In this document: piece by piece, positions 1-7,212 of the stretch
How the letters are laid out: each line of letters opens with the position of its first letter
Position numbering within the stretch: the first letter of the stretch is position 1
DNA from: an uncultured Oscillibacter sp.
GTDB lineage: Bacteria > Bacillota > Clostridia > Oscillospirales > Oscillospiraceae
Direction of reading: 5' to 3'
DNA length: 64,000 bases
NCBI GenBank assembly: GCA_910587705.1
Contig: CAJUMX010000016.1
Coordinates: forward strand, 14,037-78,036
Notes under the pieces: model-generated
The model's database searches: none
Told to the model about the DNA's origin: nothing
What the model saw: only the letters and a program-made list of their open reading frames with translations
Position numbers and translations under genes: made by a program

Positions 1-1
1 C

Positions 2-361
2 ATCACCCGGAAGCAGATTGAAACAATCATGGAGCACAACCCCAGGGCTATTTTCTCCGTCTCCGGGGACTGCCTGGAGGGGGCCCAGGTGCTTGAAAGG
101 GGCTGGGTGTGCGTTGACTTCACCCGCCGCCCCGCGCCGCCCAGGTACAAGAGCAAGGGCGGGGACGGCAGTACGGACCTCTGTATGTGCTGGGCCGTGT
201 TCTACGGTCAGAAACGGCCCTCTATGATGCTGAAAGAGTATCACGGGGTTTGGGGCCCCTGGCAGATGGTAAGCACGCGCTACGACCTGACGAAGGGAAA
301 GCATCCGTTCAATTACGAGTTTGAGGCAAAGAAAATTTTTGGCGTGGTAATCGCCAGTTAG
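2..361 (+). CDS. Hypothetical protein, C-terminal part (5' end outside window)
   Basis: The frame is already open at base 2, so the gene enters from the left; an internal ATG at 29 is the first start inside the window. About 120 residues are visible, with several Trp and Cys and no membrane segment or familiar motif. It ends at a TAG (359-361), but the same frame continues open to a TGA at 512-514 that overlaps the next ATG. The TAG may therefore be a nonsense mutation or a recoded codon rather than the true end. It heads a run of tightly packed small ORFs of the sort found in phages and conjugative elements. I do not recognise the family. Confidence 0.55.
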   Translation: MTRKQIETIMEHNPRAIFSVSGDCLEGAQVLERGWVCVDFTRRPAPPRYKSKGGDGSTDLCMCWAVFYGQKRPSMMLKEYHGVWGPWQMVSTRYDLTKGKHPFNYEFEAKKIFGVVIAS

Positions 362-514
362 GACCCGTCCGGGCGGCTTCTCTGGAAACGGGACCCGGAG
401 AGCTTTCCCGAGGAGTTGGGCACAGTGCCCACCATCCACGGCGGCAACATCGGGGACCCGATTCCGTTGCCTGGCCCGGAACTGGCCGGGAAGGTTCGGA
501 GGCCGATTGTATGA
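362..514 (+). other. In-frame continuation of the preceding ORF after an amber codon
   Basis: Directly after the TAG at 359-361 the same frame reads 50 further sense codons to TGA at 512-514. The translation looks protein-like (starts DPSGRLLWKRDPESF, ends GKVRRPIV). Its TGA overlaps the ATG of the next gene as ATGA, the usual coupling in this gene string; the next junction at 795-798 is also ATGA. This suggests the original gene ran from before base 2 to 514. Whether TAG is suppressed, recoded or simply a mutation cannot be told from one copy. Confidence 0.5.
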
Positions 515-798
515 CGGATGTGGATAAGCGCTTTTTGTCCAGCATGAAGAGGCTGGAAAGGGAAAACCGCTCAAAGTATTTTGCTATGATTGCAATATTC
601 CATGTTTTGGCAGGGATGGACCACCTGGAGCAACCAGCCGCATTCACTCGCGGGGAATGCAAAAAGGCTATTCGTATTATCCGGGTTAACCAAAAACACC
701 CAAACCCCGTTTTGACGGATTCGGAGGCCGGGGCGGCGGTGACACTCATTCGCCGGGATTGGTTAAACCGGACCGATGGAGAGGAGGTCACGGTATGA
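511..798 (+). CDS. Hypothetical protein, 95 aa
   Basis: A 95-residue, mostly helical-looking soluble protein with no signal peptide and no motif I recognise. Its ATG overlaps the TGA of the upstream frame (ATGA at 511-514), and its own TGA overlaps the next ATG (795-798). The gene is therefore part of a translationally coupled string of small genes. The setting, next to a resolvase fragment and mobile elements, suggests phage or ICE origin. The function is unknown. Confidence 0.55.
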   Translation: MTDVDKRFLSSMKRLERENRSKYFAMIAIFHVLAGMDHLEQPAAFTRGECKKAIRIIRVNQKHPNPVLTDSEAGAAVTLIRRDWLNRTDGEEVTV

Positions 799-929
799 AA
801 TCGGAGATGGAGGAGAAGATTTCCCAGGCTATGCAGAATCCGCTCTTTGCGTCCATTGTGCGAATTATGACGCTGGCGGATGAGCGGAAACTGGGGTGCA
901 TCTACCATTTTGTGTTGCACCTTGTGTAA
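795..929 (+). CDS. Small hypothetical protein, 44 aa
   Basis: A 44-codon ORF starting at the ATG that overlaps the stop of the preceding gene (ATGA). The sequence begins MKSEMEEKISQAMQNP and looks amphipathic. It ends in TAA and is followed after 9 bases by another small ORF, keeping the tight packing of this string. There is no recognisable domain. The call rests on coupling and spacing only. Confidence 0.4.
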   Translation: MKSEMEEKISQAMQNPLFASIVRIMTLADERKLGCIYHFVLHLV

Positions 930-938
930 GGGGGGCGG

Positions 939-1067
939 ATGGACGATGCTCACAAGAAAGCCCAGGCTACCAGGGAGCGAAACCTGGAGGCGTGGACTGC
1001 ATTATACCAGGAACAGGCGGCGGCAAAGAGGGCGGCGCGGCTGCTGGCGGAGATCGGGCGAATATAG
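939..1067 (+). CDS. Small hypothetical protein, 42 aa
   Basis: A 42-codon ORF beginning MDDAHKKAQATRERNLEAW, rich in Ala, Arg and Glu and predicted to be one long helix. A GGGGGCGG stretch just before the ATG could serve as a ribosome binding site. It is the last gene of the left-edge string; a GC-rich hairpin (1090-1119) follows. The stop is TAG; reading through it would add only seven codons before a TAA. The function is unknown. Confidence 0.4.
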   Translation: MDDAHKKAQATRERNLEAWTALYQEQAAAKRAARLLAEIGRI

Positions 1068-1089
1068 AGGGTAAAGTCTTGGCTTAAAG

Positions 1090-1119
1090 AAGGGCCGGGG
1101 GAGTGTTCCCCTGGCCCTT
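1090..1119 (+). terminator. Hairpin after the small-ORF string
   Basis: An AAGGGCC-GGGGGA arm pairs with TCCCC-TGGCCCTT across a short loop. The downstream sequence is only moderately T-rich (CTTTGAGTT), so termination strength is uncertain. The position right after the last small ORF fits a transcript end. Confidence 0.5.
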
Positions 1120-1144
1120 GCTTTGAGTTCAACAAAAAGTTCAA

Positions 1145-1324
1145 CTATTTTACTGCACGATACAAAATGATGAAATCAAAAAGCCTCGTGTTTTCAACGC
1201 TTTGATCCACATTACAGAACGATAGGAAACGATTGTTGTCTTTCACGCCAAATTCCCGCATGGCAATTATCTGCCTATCCTCATTTTGCTCTTTGGTAGA
1301 GACCCGAACATATCCATATTCCAT
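1145..1324 (-). pseudogene. Serine recombinase (resolvase) N-terminal fragment
   Basis: This 59-codon minus-strand ORF has a strong ribosome binding site (AAGGAGGAG, 4 bases before the ATG). It starts MEYGYVRVSTKEQNEDRQ, the signature N-terminus of resolvase/invertase-family serine recombinases; the Ser in VRVST is the nucleophile position. After about 28 residues the match stops and the ORF ends in TAG. The rest of the catalytic domain and the DNA-binding domain are missing, so it cannot be an active recombinase. It is probably a remnant of a transposon or of the inverted element to its right. The intact ribosome binding site suggests a recent break or fusion. Confidence 0.65.
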
Positions 1325-1403
1325 ATTGCTCCTCCTTCTTGTAATAGCTTCATTTTAGAGGAGCCATGGGTTTGTGTAATTTGAAGTTGTCTCAGAGGAA
1401 GCA

Positions 1404-1440
1404 AAGGCGGCTGCATCCCTTAATGGGAAACAGCCGCCTT
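1404..1440. terminator. Perfect 10-bp hairpin
   Basis: AAGGCGGCTG pairs with CAGCCGCCTT across a 17-base loop. A TTTTTATTT stretch follows shortly on the plus strand and TTTGCTT on the minus strand, so it could terminate in either direction. It separates the resolvase remnant from the sigma-factor region. Confidence 0.55.
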
Positions 1441-1943
1441 GCGTAGTTTTTATTTGGTTTCCTCTGGTATGCCATATTTTCACCCCCTTCAAGCGATACA
1501 GCATACCCGTGTTGGGGGCAAAAGTCCAGAGGATTATCAGCGTAATTTGGACAATCTGAGATCAAAGCTCTCTGCGCCGGTTCTCTTTGGAGACACTGGT
1601 GCAGTTCATCGTTTGAAAACACTACTGAATTGGCACTCCATCCGTTTGCGCGGCAGCCAGATTCAAATCTGATCACTTTTGCAGTTCGAGACAGCGCTTA
1701 CCCTGATCTGAAATTCAACGTACCGCAATGGTTTCTGACCACATAAACAGCCACAGACAGACGTGGAGCACATGGAAACACTGCTTTCAAAGAGTGCCAG
1801 AAAGCAAATGGAACGGAACGAAAACGGTTATAAACCATCAAAAATTGTCTGAAAAATGTTTGCTGACCTCTTTGTTTATAGCGGTGCAGTTTCTGATCTG
1901 CCCAGCCCTTGCCGCCGCTGTGCGGCAAAAAATTTTCTCCCAG
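1441..1943. other. About 500 bp with no convincing gene
   Basis: Short ORFs occur on both strands (for example 1439-1672 plus and 1392-1676 minus), but none has a good start, a recognisable family or codon use like its neighbours. The right end merges into a promoter and leader duplicated from the sigma-factor locus (from about 1944). I read it as decayed mobile DNA. Confidence 0.5.
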
Positions 1944-1950
1944 GCTGTGG

Positions 1951-1973
1951 TACTTTTCCATCCCCGCCGTTTA
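1951..1973 (+). promoter_or_regulatory. ECF-type promoter motif (decayed copy)
   Basis: TACTTT-N12-GTTTA in a block (about 1944-2071) nearly identical to the promoter and leader of the sigma gene at 12910. The three other copies in the window (2111, 11236, 12979) have a 13-base spacer; this one has 12. It drives only the truncated sigma leader at 2019. Confidence 0.45.
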
Positions 1974-2018
1974 CCTAGTGAATCGGCGCCAATTCAACCG
2001 AAAAGGAGGAGATCTTTT

Positions 2019-2071
2019 ATGCTTGCAATCTGCCTCGCCACGCTGGAAACCAAACAGGACCAGCGGCGGTT
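2019..2071 (+). pseudogene. Truncated 5' end of an ECF sigma factor gene
   Basis: After AAAAGGAGGAGATCTTTT, an ATG opens MLAICLATLETKQDQRRF. This matches, with a few changes, the first 18 residues of both intact sigma factors in the window (2179 and the minus-strand gene at 12910). Homology stops at about 2071 and the frame runs on into unrelated sequence. The upstream 70 bases match the 12910 leader almost base for base. It is a headless duplicate left by recombination between sigma modules. Confidence 0.6.
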
Positions 2072-2110
2072 CAGGTTTGCAAGAGGAAAAAATATTTATC
2101 GAATATGGGA

Positions 2111-2134
2111 TACTTTTCTGTTTTTCACAGTTAA
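2111..2134 (+). promoter_or_regulatory. Candidate autoregulated ECF promoter of the sigma operon
   Basis: TACTTT-N13-GTTAA, 45 bases before the sigma-factor ATG. The same boxes with the same 13-base spacer precede the second sigma gene (12956-12979, minus) and the secreted-protein gene (11213-11236, minus). Sharing between otherwise different upstream regions suggests it is the recognition site of these ECF sigma factors. Confidence 0.5.
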
Positions 2135-2178
2135 AATAATAGAGCCGCGGGACATCAGTGTAAAGGAGAGGATGGAAT

Positions 2179-2712
2179 ATGCTTGCGATCTGTCTGGCCA
2201 TGCTGGAGACCGAGCAGGACCAGCGGCGGTTTATCAAGCTCTACAACGCGTATGAGAAGAAGGTCTACCTGACGGCGCTTCGCTTTCTGGGGAACCCTAC
2301 CCAGGCGGAGGATGCCGCGCAGCAGACCTGGGTACAGCTTTTGCGGAGCTGGGAACGGGTCTGCGCACTGTCCTGGAGTCAGATGGGCGGTTACGTGGCC
2401 ACCGCGTCCAAGAACGCCGCCCTGGATGTTCTGAAAACAGAGGGGCAGGCGGAACCCCTCCCGGAGAACTGGGACCCGCCCGCCCGGGAGGAGCGTCAGG
2501 AGGAATACGCCTATCTGGTTTCCCTGATCCGGGCGCTGCCGGAGCATTACCGCCGCGTCCTGGAGCTGAAATGCGTACAGGAGCTGAGCAACCAGGAAAT
2601 TGCCCGGCGGTTGAAGATCAAGGAGTCCACGGTCGCCAGCCGGATCATGAGGGGCCGGGCGATGCTGCGGGAGAGTCTGGAAAAGGAGGGATACGCCCAT
2701 GGCGTGGTTTGA
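2179..2712 (+). CDS. ECF-type RNA polymerase sigma factor (177 aa)
   Basis: A cytoplasmic sigma-70-family factor of the short ECF type, with region 2 in the first half (around LRFLGNPTQAEDAAQQTW) and a region 4 helix-turn-helix near the C-terminus (LSNQEIARRLKIKESTV). Its 177 residues equal the length of the paralogue on the integrated element (12377-12910), and both begin MLAICLAMLETEQDQRRF. The stop overlaps the anti-sigma ATG by 14 bases, so the pair is translationally coupled. A shared promoter motif 45 bases upstream suggests autoregulation. The module is cargo of a mobile-element end, so it probably directs a small regulon including the two secreted proteins downstream. The inducing signal is unknown. 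Confidence 0.85.
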   Translation: MLAICLAMLETEQDQRRFIKLYNAYEKKVYLTALRFLGNPTQAEDAAQQTWVQLLRSWERVCALSWSQMGGYVATASKNAALDVLKTEGQAEPLPENWDPPAREERQEEYAYLVSLIRALPEHYRRVLELKCVQELSNQEIARRLKIKESTVASRIMRGRAMLRESLEKEGYAHGVV

Positions 2713-3994
2713 TCAAATGCTCCCCCAAGCGCTGATGGACGCCAACCTGGCGGACTTGGACGACGTCTTCCGGCAGACGGAGGACACGGAGGTGCGCTTT
2801 TCCCCCCGGTATCTCCGGGGACGGATGAGGCTGCTGGCGGACCCCTGGGGATGGATAGAGCGCCAGGAGCGCTCCGGACGGAGGAGGCTGGATTGGAAGC
2901 TGGTCGGGCTGGCGGCGGCGCTGCTGCTTCTGTCGGCCTGCGCGGCGGCGGCGTTTACCGGGCAGTTTTCCCAGTGGTTCCCCTGGCTGGGGGTGAACCC
3001 CGACGCCCCCGAGGCGTCGGAGGACATCATGGCCCGGATGGGCACCGTCATCGAGCAAAGCCGGACAGCGGACGATATGACGGTGACGCTCCACGCCGCC
3101 GTGTGGGACGGGGAGACGCTGCGGCTGTCCATGACGGCGGAAAAGCCGGATATGCCGGAGGCATGGAGCGAGGAGCTTTGGCGCGGGTCCTGGATTTACT
3201 GGGAGGAGTGCCGCTTCTCCATGCGGCGGGACCAGCTGGAGGACTACACACGCAGGGAAGTGGAGAGCCGCTATGCGGAGATGGAGCTTCCGCCGGAGAA
3301 GCTGGAGGAAATGGCCCAAGAGCAATTGGCCGGGGACCTGTTCACATTCCAGCAGAGCTTCAACCTGATCCGCCGGGAGGGGGACAAGCTGTTCTTTGAG
3401 GCAACGCTGCCCCTGGCGGACTACGTGGAGCGGCCGGAGCTGACCCTGCACATTGAGACGCTGGCTACCTACGAAGAGGGAAAGGGCACGGTGGTGACCG
3501 CCGGGGGCGGGGAGCGCACCGGCCCCGGGCCGGACGTCGTGTTTCTGAACGGCCCCTATGACTTCACCTTCACTCTGGACAAGAAGCTCCAGCCCGTAAT
3601 CTACGAGGGAGAGGCCGCGCTGACGGCGGAGAATATCCCGCTGGAGGTCTCCCGGATCAAGCTCACGGCCTCCGCCGTCGAGGCGGATTGCTGGAGCCCG
3701 GCTTCGATACAATATCTATTCTCCCCCGATGAGGAGGCCGGGGACCCGGACCGGACGTACGTCAAAGAGGAACAGGCCCAGGCCATGGGGCCCCAGGGGC
3801 TCTGGCTGGAGGACGGTTCCTATGTCGATTTTTCAGAGATGCGGAAGTCTTTCACGATGGCGGAGACCTTGGACGGCACAGCGGGCGGGCTTGGCTGCCG
3901 GTATCCCCACGTTGTCGACCCTTACGCCGTGACCGCCGTCAACCTGGGCGGAACCCGGGTGGAACTCCGTGACCTGGAGCGCCGGACGGAGTGA
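2699..3994 (+). CDS. Membrane-anchored anti-sigma factor with large extracytoplasmic domain
   Basis: 431 residues. A cytoplasmic N-terminal part of about 60 residues (FDQMLPQALMDANL, FSPRYLRGRMRLL) is shared with the second anti-sigma factor at 11263-12390. One membrane segment follows at about 64-88, then an outside domain of about 340 residues. The ATG lies inside the sigma gene (14-base overlap). The topology and coupling are those of transmembrane anti-sigma factors that hold an ECF sigma at the membrane until a signal arrives. The outside domain (GPYDFTFTLDKKLQPVIY) is clearly related to the free secreted protein at 9773-11152, which lacks the cytoplasmic and membrane parts. It resembles the DUF4179-type anti-sigma group of Clostridia. 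The ligand is unknown. Confidence 0.75.
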   Translation: MAWFDQMLPQALMDANLADLDDVFRQTEDTEVRFSPRYLRGRMRLLADPWGWIERQERSGRRRLDWKLVGLAAALLLLSACAAAAFTGQFSQWFPWLGVNPDAPEASEDIMARMGTVIEQSRTADDMTVTLHAAVWDGETLRLSMTAEKPDMPEAWSEELWRGSWIYWEECRFSMRRDQLEDYTRREVESRYAEMELPPEKLEEMAQEQLAGDLFTFQQSFNLIRREGDKLFFEATLPLADYVERPELTLHIETLATYEEGKGTVVTAGGGERTGPGPDVVFLNGPYDFTFTLDKKLQPVIYEGEAALTAENIPLEVSRIKLTASAVEADCWSPASIQYLFSPDEEAGDPDRTYVKEEQAQAMGPQGLWLEDGSYVDFSEMRKSFTMAETLDGTAGGLGCRYPHVVDPYAVTAVNLGGTRVELRDLERRTE

Positions 3995-4058
3995 CTTGTA
4001 TTCCCCCATGAAAATCGCGGGCCGTCATGCCCGCCGGAAAACAGAAAGGAAATGAACG

Positions 4059-4850
4059 ATGAAAACTTGGAAGCAGTTTATGGCTGGAATGTTCTCGGTG
4101 CTGCTGATTGCCGCCATGGCCGGGACGGCACTGGCGGCGGGCGGCAGGCTGCAAGCCGGCAGCGCTGGTGTTGTGGTGCTGGACAAGGTGAAGGTGGAGC
4201 CGGGCGGGACCTATACCGTGGGCAAGGAAACGATTCCCGGTGTTGTGGACTACCAAGCCGCCGACGGCAAGACCTACCACTACCTGCCGGTGGAAATGTT
4301 CACCGACTATCTCGGCATCTGGAACAAGTGGAGTGAAAAGCGTAACAGCGTCGTCCTGGGCGCGACTATGGAAGGTGTAGAGCTTGAGACGCGGGTGACG
4401 ACCCCTGAGAAGAAACTGAAGGAACGGCCGCAAACCGCTGAGCTGGGTCTGCGCGCCGGACCCTTCACGGAGGTCTCCCCCAGCCTTGTGGACACAACGA
4501 AGAAGCCCACACAGGTCATAGACGACAAGACCAGGGCGCAGTCTATCACCGGCTACGGCAACAGCGGAACCTTCCTCCCGGAAAACGGGAAGTACATCCT
4601 GCTCACGATCACCAATAACGGCACGACGCAGGTGCGGTGCCAGGCGGGACTTCCCATCACGCTGGGTGTGTGGGACCGCTTCCCCAGCGTGGCGCTGGAG
4701 CCGGGCAAGACCTTGACCAGAGCTTTCCAGATTGCCGAGGGCACCACGGCGGAAGCCGCCGAATTTGTGTACAGCGTCGGACCGACACTCTCTGTCATGT
4801 ACGCGCCGAATGGGGCCGATGTGACGGTCTCGCTGATGCAGTACCGATGA
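4059..4850 (+). CDS. Secreted protein, tandem paralogue 1 (263 aa)
   Basis: A Sec signal peptide of about 26 residues (hydrophobic core, then ALAAG) precedes a soluble extracellular protein. A stretch near residues 75-100 (YLPVEMFTDYL ... NSVVLG) resembles the stalk-like copper-amine-oxidase N-terminal domain found on clostridial surface proteins, a weak match. It shares order, spacing and ending (SLMQYR versus SVMQFK) with the next gene, so the two are a tandem duplication. It sits 64 bases after the anti-sigma gene with its own AGAAAGGAAA ribosome binding site, and is a likely output of the sigma operon. No enzymatic motif is seen. Confidence 0.65.
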   Translation: MKTWKQFMAGMFSVLLIAAMAGTALAAGGRLQAGSAGVVVLDKVKVEPGGTYTVGKETIPGVVDYQAADGKTYHYLPVEMFTDYLGIWNKWSEKRNSVVLGATMEGVELETRVTTPEKKLKERPQTAELGLRAGPFTEVSPSLVDTTKKPTQVIDDKTRAQSITGYGNSGTFLPENGKYILLTITNNGTTQVRCQAGLPITLGVWDRFPSVALEPGKTLTRAFQIAEGTTAEAAEFVYSVGPTLSVMYAPNGADVTVSLMQYR

Positions 4851-4890
4851 TGCACGGCGATGGATTCTCAGTAAAACAGGAGGAATTGTT

Positions 4891-5646
4891 ATGAAAAAAT
4901 ACGCATCGTTTTTCGCCGGAATGCTGGTCATGATCTCGGTCCTGGCCCTGTCCGGCACCGCCCTGGCCGCGTCGGGACAGCTGCAGGTCAGCGGCGCGGG
5001 ACTCGTGATCGCGGATGCCGTAAAGATAAAACCGGGGGATATCTACTCCGTGGACGGCCAGCAGCTTCCCGCGGCCGTCACCTGCACGGGAACGGACGGC
5101 AAGCTCTACTACTATATGCCCGCGCAGATGTGGACGGATTATTTCAACGTCCAAGTAGGCTGGAGCGAGGAGCAAAACAGCGTCGTCCTGGGCGCTCCCT
5201 CAAGCGGCGAGGCCGGGACGGAGGGCCCCAATCCCACGAAGCCGACCATTGGCGCTAAGGTAGGACCTTATAAAGAGGTCGCCGCCAAAACGGTAGATAC
5301 GAAGCAGAAGCCCTCCCTCATCTGCGACGACAAGACCCATGTCCAGACCGTCACCGGGATCCGCATGAGCGGCAGTTTCCGCTGGGAGAACGGCAGATAC
5401 GTAGTCCTCAAACTGGCGAACAACGGCAAGGGACGGATCACCTGCCTGGCAGGCCAGCCCGCCATGCTGGGGGAACCCACATACTTCCCCGCCGTCGATA
5501 TTGAGCCGGGACGTACCCTGACCCGAGCCTTTGAGCTGAACGGCGGCACGCCAGAGGAAAAAGACAACATCCTTTTTGATATCCGGGGCGCGGCCGGTAC
5601 CAGCGAACCCGTTGACGTGACATTTTCCGTGATGCAGTTCAAGTAA
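4891..5646 (+). CDS. Secreted protein, tandem paralogue 2 (251 aa)
   Basis: A signal peptide (MKKYASFFAGMLVMIS then ALAAS) precedes an extracellular domain paralogous to the preceding gene. The best-kept parts are SGAGLVIADAVKIKPGDIYS, the MWTDYF...NSVVLG stretch, and the C-terminal half beginning GAKVGPYKEV. A strong ribosome binding site (CAGGAGGA) precedes the ATG. It is the last gene of the sigma operon; the convergent XRE gene ends 33 bases further on. No catalytic residues can be named. A surface or adhesion role is a guess from the secretion signal and the stalk-like fold. Confidence 0.65.
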   Translation: MKKYASFFAGMLVMISVLALSGTALAASGQLQVSGAGLVIADAVKIKPGDIYSVDGQQLPAAVTCTGTDGKLYYYMPAQMWTDYFNVQVGWSEEQNSVVLGAPSSGEAGTEGPNPTKPTIGAKVGPYKEVAAKTVDTKQKPSLICDDKTHVQTVTGIRMSGSFRWENGRYVVLKLANNGKGRITCLAGQPAMLGEPTYFPAVDIEPGRTLTRAFELNGGTPEEKDNILFDIRGAAGTSEPVDVTFSVMQFK

Positions 5647-5679
5647 GCGGAAGCTGCCTGTACCAAAGCGATACAGATT

Positions 5680-6390
5680 TTAAAATGGGACGGCCCTTTT
5701 ATTGCAACGATATGCTGAGGCTCTCTTTGAACAAAGTGAAAAAACCTCTGGAACATTGGCATAATCGCCCAAAAGGATAACATCAGGCACCCCCGTGACA
5801 AACAAAATACCCGGCTCGACCGCATAGGACATTAAAGCGCGGGGGGCGCAGCATTTAAGGGCTGTTTTTGAGACCACAATCTTCTCCATATGACCAATAA
5901 CCGCATGGTAGAAGTAACTTTCCCATTCCTCCTTGGTGCTGATTACAGGCATTCCGCTCTCCCAAAGCTCCTGGGCGTAACCTTCTCTCAGCTCATGCAA
6001 AATACGAAGCTCATGCTTTTTATCGAACGTTCCAATCAATTTGGTTTTCCCCCACAAATTTGCGTCAAACCAAGATACTCTGCGAAAATATAGGGTGTAA
6101 TAAATTTCTTTTGGTAATGGCGCAAAAAGGGATACGATAGGAACCGTTGCCGCGAGGAGATCCAAAAGCCGCTGATCAACGATGATAAAAAGTTGTTCAA
6201 ATGGATAGCCAAATTGATCTGCGTATTTCCGAGCCAATTCAAGATTACTTGTTCGATTGCTGGCTTCTACGCGATTGATCGTTCGGGACGAGCAAAAAAC
6301 CAGGTCCGCCAGTTGTTCTACCGTCCAGCCACGTTTATGTCGCAGATACTTCAAGTCCAATGCCCCATAGTAAGAGATTCGTTTTTTCAA
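5680..6390 (-). CDS. XRE-family transcriptional regulator
   Basis: 236 residues. An N-terminal helix-turn-helix (LKYLRHKRGWTVEQLADLVF, then SRTINRVEASNRTSNLELA) is of the Cro/CI XRE type. The remaining 170 residues have no domain I recognise but contain several aromatic clusters. The start is a TTG at 6390 after AGGGAG. It is transcribed toward the sigma operon, near the att-like end of the left element, where such elements commonly keep a regulator. Its codons are more AT-rich than those of the metabolic genes to the right. Confidence 0.75.
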   Translation of the reverse strand: MKKRISYYGALDLKYLRHKRGWTVEQLADLVFCSSRTINRVEASNRTSNLELARKYADQFGYPFEQLFIIVDQRLLDLLAATVPIVSLFAPLPKEIYYTLYFRRVSWFDANLWGKTKLIGTFDKKHELRILHELREGYAQELWESGMPVISTKEEWESYFYHAVIGHMEKIVVSKTALKCCAPRALMSYAVEPGILFVTGVPDVILLGDYANVPEVFSLCSKRASAYRCNKRAVPF

Positions 6391-6612
6391 GGTATCTCAA
6401 CTCCCTTCGACATCTATGATAGTGCAAAGCACAGGAAAAATCCACGACAAATTTTTAAATGCGAAAAGTGCCCTCTTCCGACTGCGCCGCAACGGATTGC
6501 GCTGCATTTGTATTTGTCTCAAATTCTGCGATGTCCATTTTTAATATCGTCCATTCCTCAGGCCCATTTTTCCGCCCCTTTGCAAAACAGCTTTTGATTT
6601 GCCGCCAAAGCT

Positions 6613-6630
6613 TGACCCATAACCTGACCC
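6613..6630 (-). promoter_or_regulatory. Integrase arm-type repeat, left element end
   Basis: TGACCC-N6-TGACCC, i.e. GGGTCA-N6-GGGTCA on the minus strand. It lies 116 bases from the tRNA-like core at 6746, the same distance as the copy at 9722 from its core (9606). A third copy with the same spacing lies beside the integrase gene (18879). The rest of 6391-6738 shows no gene. Confidence 0.55.
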
Positions 6631-6745
6631 AAAACGGGAAATTTCCCTGCGGAAATAATGGAATGAACGGTATCAAAGGGTATCCAATTTCCGAACGACC
6701 AGCATCAAACAAGGCCGAATGGGTCCGATTCCACTCTTCAGACAA

Positions 6746-6790
6746 GCTACGGACCAGAAGGCCGGGGGTTCGAATCCCTCAGGGCGTACC
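6746..6790 (+). repeat. tRNA-Arg 3' fragment, inverted att-like core
   Basis: These 45 bases are identical to the 3' part of the tRNA-Arg gene (18982-19026) but in opposite orientation, and the next base completes a CCA end. With seven more bases on the left (6739-6745) it forms a perfect 52-bp inverted repeat with 9562-9613. It marks the end of a second, related element that extends leftward. Confidence 0.75.
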
Positions 6791-6792
6791 AT

Positions 6793-6857
6793 AAAGGTGA
6801 AACAATTTGGATATTCTGAGCTGAACGCTTAGAGTCCCAGTTGTTTCACCTTTTTCT
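6793..6857 (+). terminator. Terminator directly after the tRNA 3' fragment
   Basis: AAAGGTGAAACAA pairs with TTGTTTCACCTTT across a 35-base loop and is followed by TTCTTTT. Its position two bases after a CCA end is what one expects downstream of a genuine tRNA gene. Confidence 0.65.
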
Positions 6858-7212
6858 TTTCCGGGATTTCAAAATCCCGCGAAATGGATATTATCAGGCT
6901 TTCAAAACGACTGGACGGATTCGAACTCCCCTTTTTCGGGTAATCCCCCTCGTTTAAGCGCCAGCGCCCTTTTTCAATCGGCTCAAATCTCCCGCTTGTT
7001 GTCAAATCAAAATGTACGAAATTTCAGCGCCGGAATTGTTGACTATCGACAGTCAGCAATCCGGCGCCCTTTTTAACGCAAAAAGGGCGCCAGAATATTT
7101 TTAACAAAAATCCTCCGTCAAATTCGTCAAAGACCGTGAATGGATAAACAAAACGTCCTGTGATATTGTCTCTGGTACTCCCCGCACAAATTAAGAAAAA
7201 GGAGTTGAACCT
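6858..7212. other. Non-coding stretch with two nested GC-rich hairpins
   Basis: No ORF is credible here. Two overlapping inverted repeats stand out: GCGCCGGA...TCCGGCGC (7027-7067) and GGCGCCCTTTTT...AAAAAGGGCGCC (7063-7091), which share their middle arm. Related GCGCCCTTTTT / AAAAAGGGCGC pieces recur near 6966 and 8219, framing the broken conjugative-element genes. Confidence 0.4.

Noticed and set aside
1392..1676. 94-residue minus-strand ORF ending in the 1404-1440 hairpin
   Set aside because: Its C-terminus is encoded by the hairpin itself and the sequence shows no family resemblance. An internal ATG with GGGGGTG upstream is possible but would give only 27 residues.
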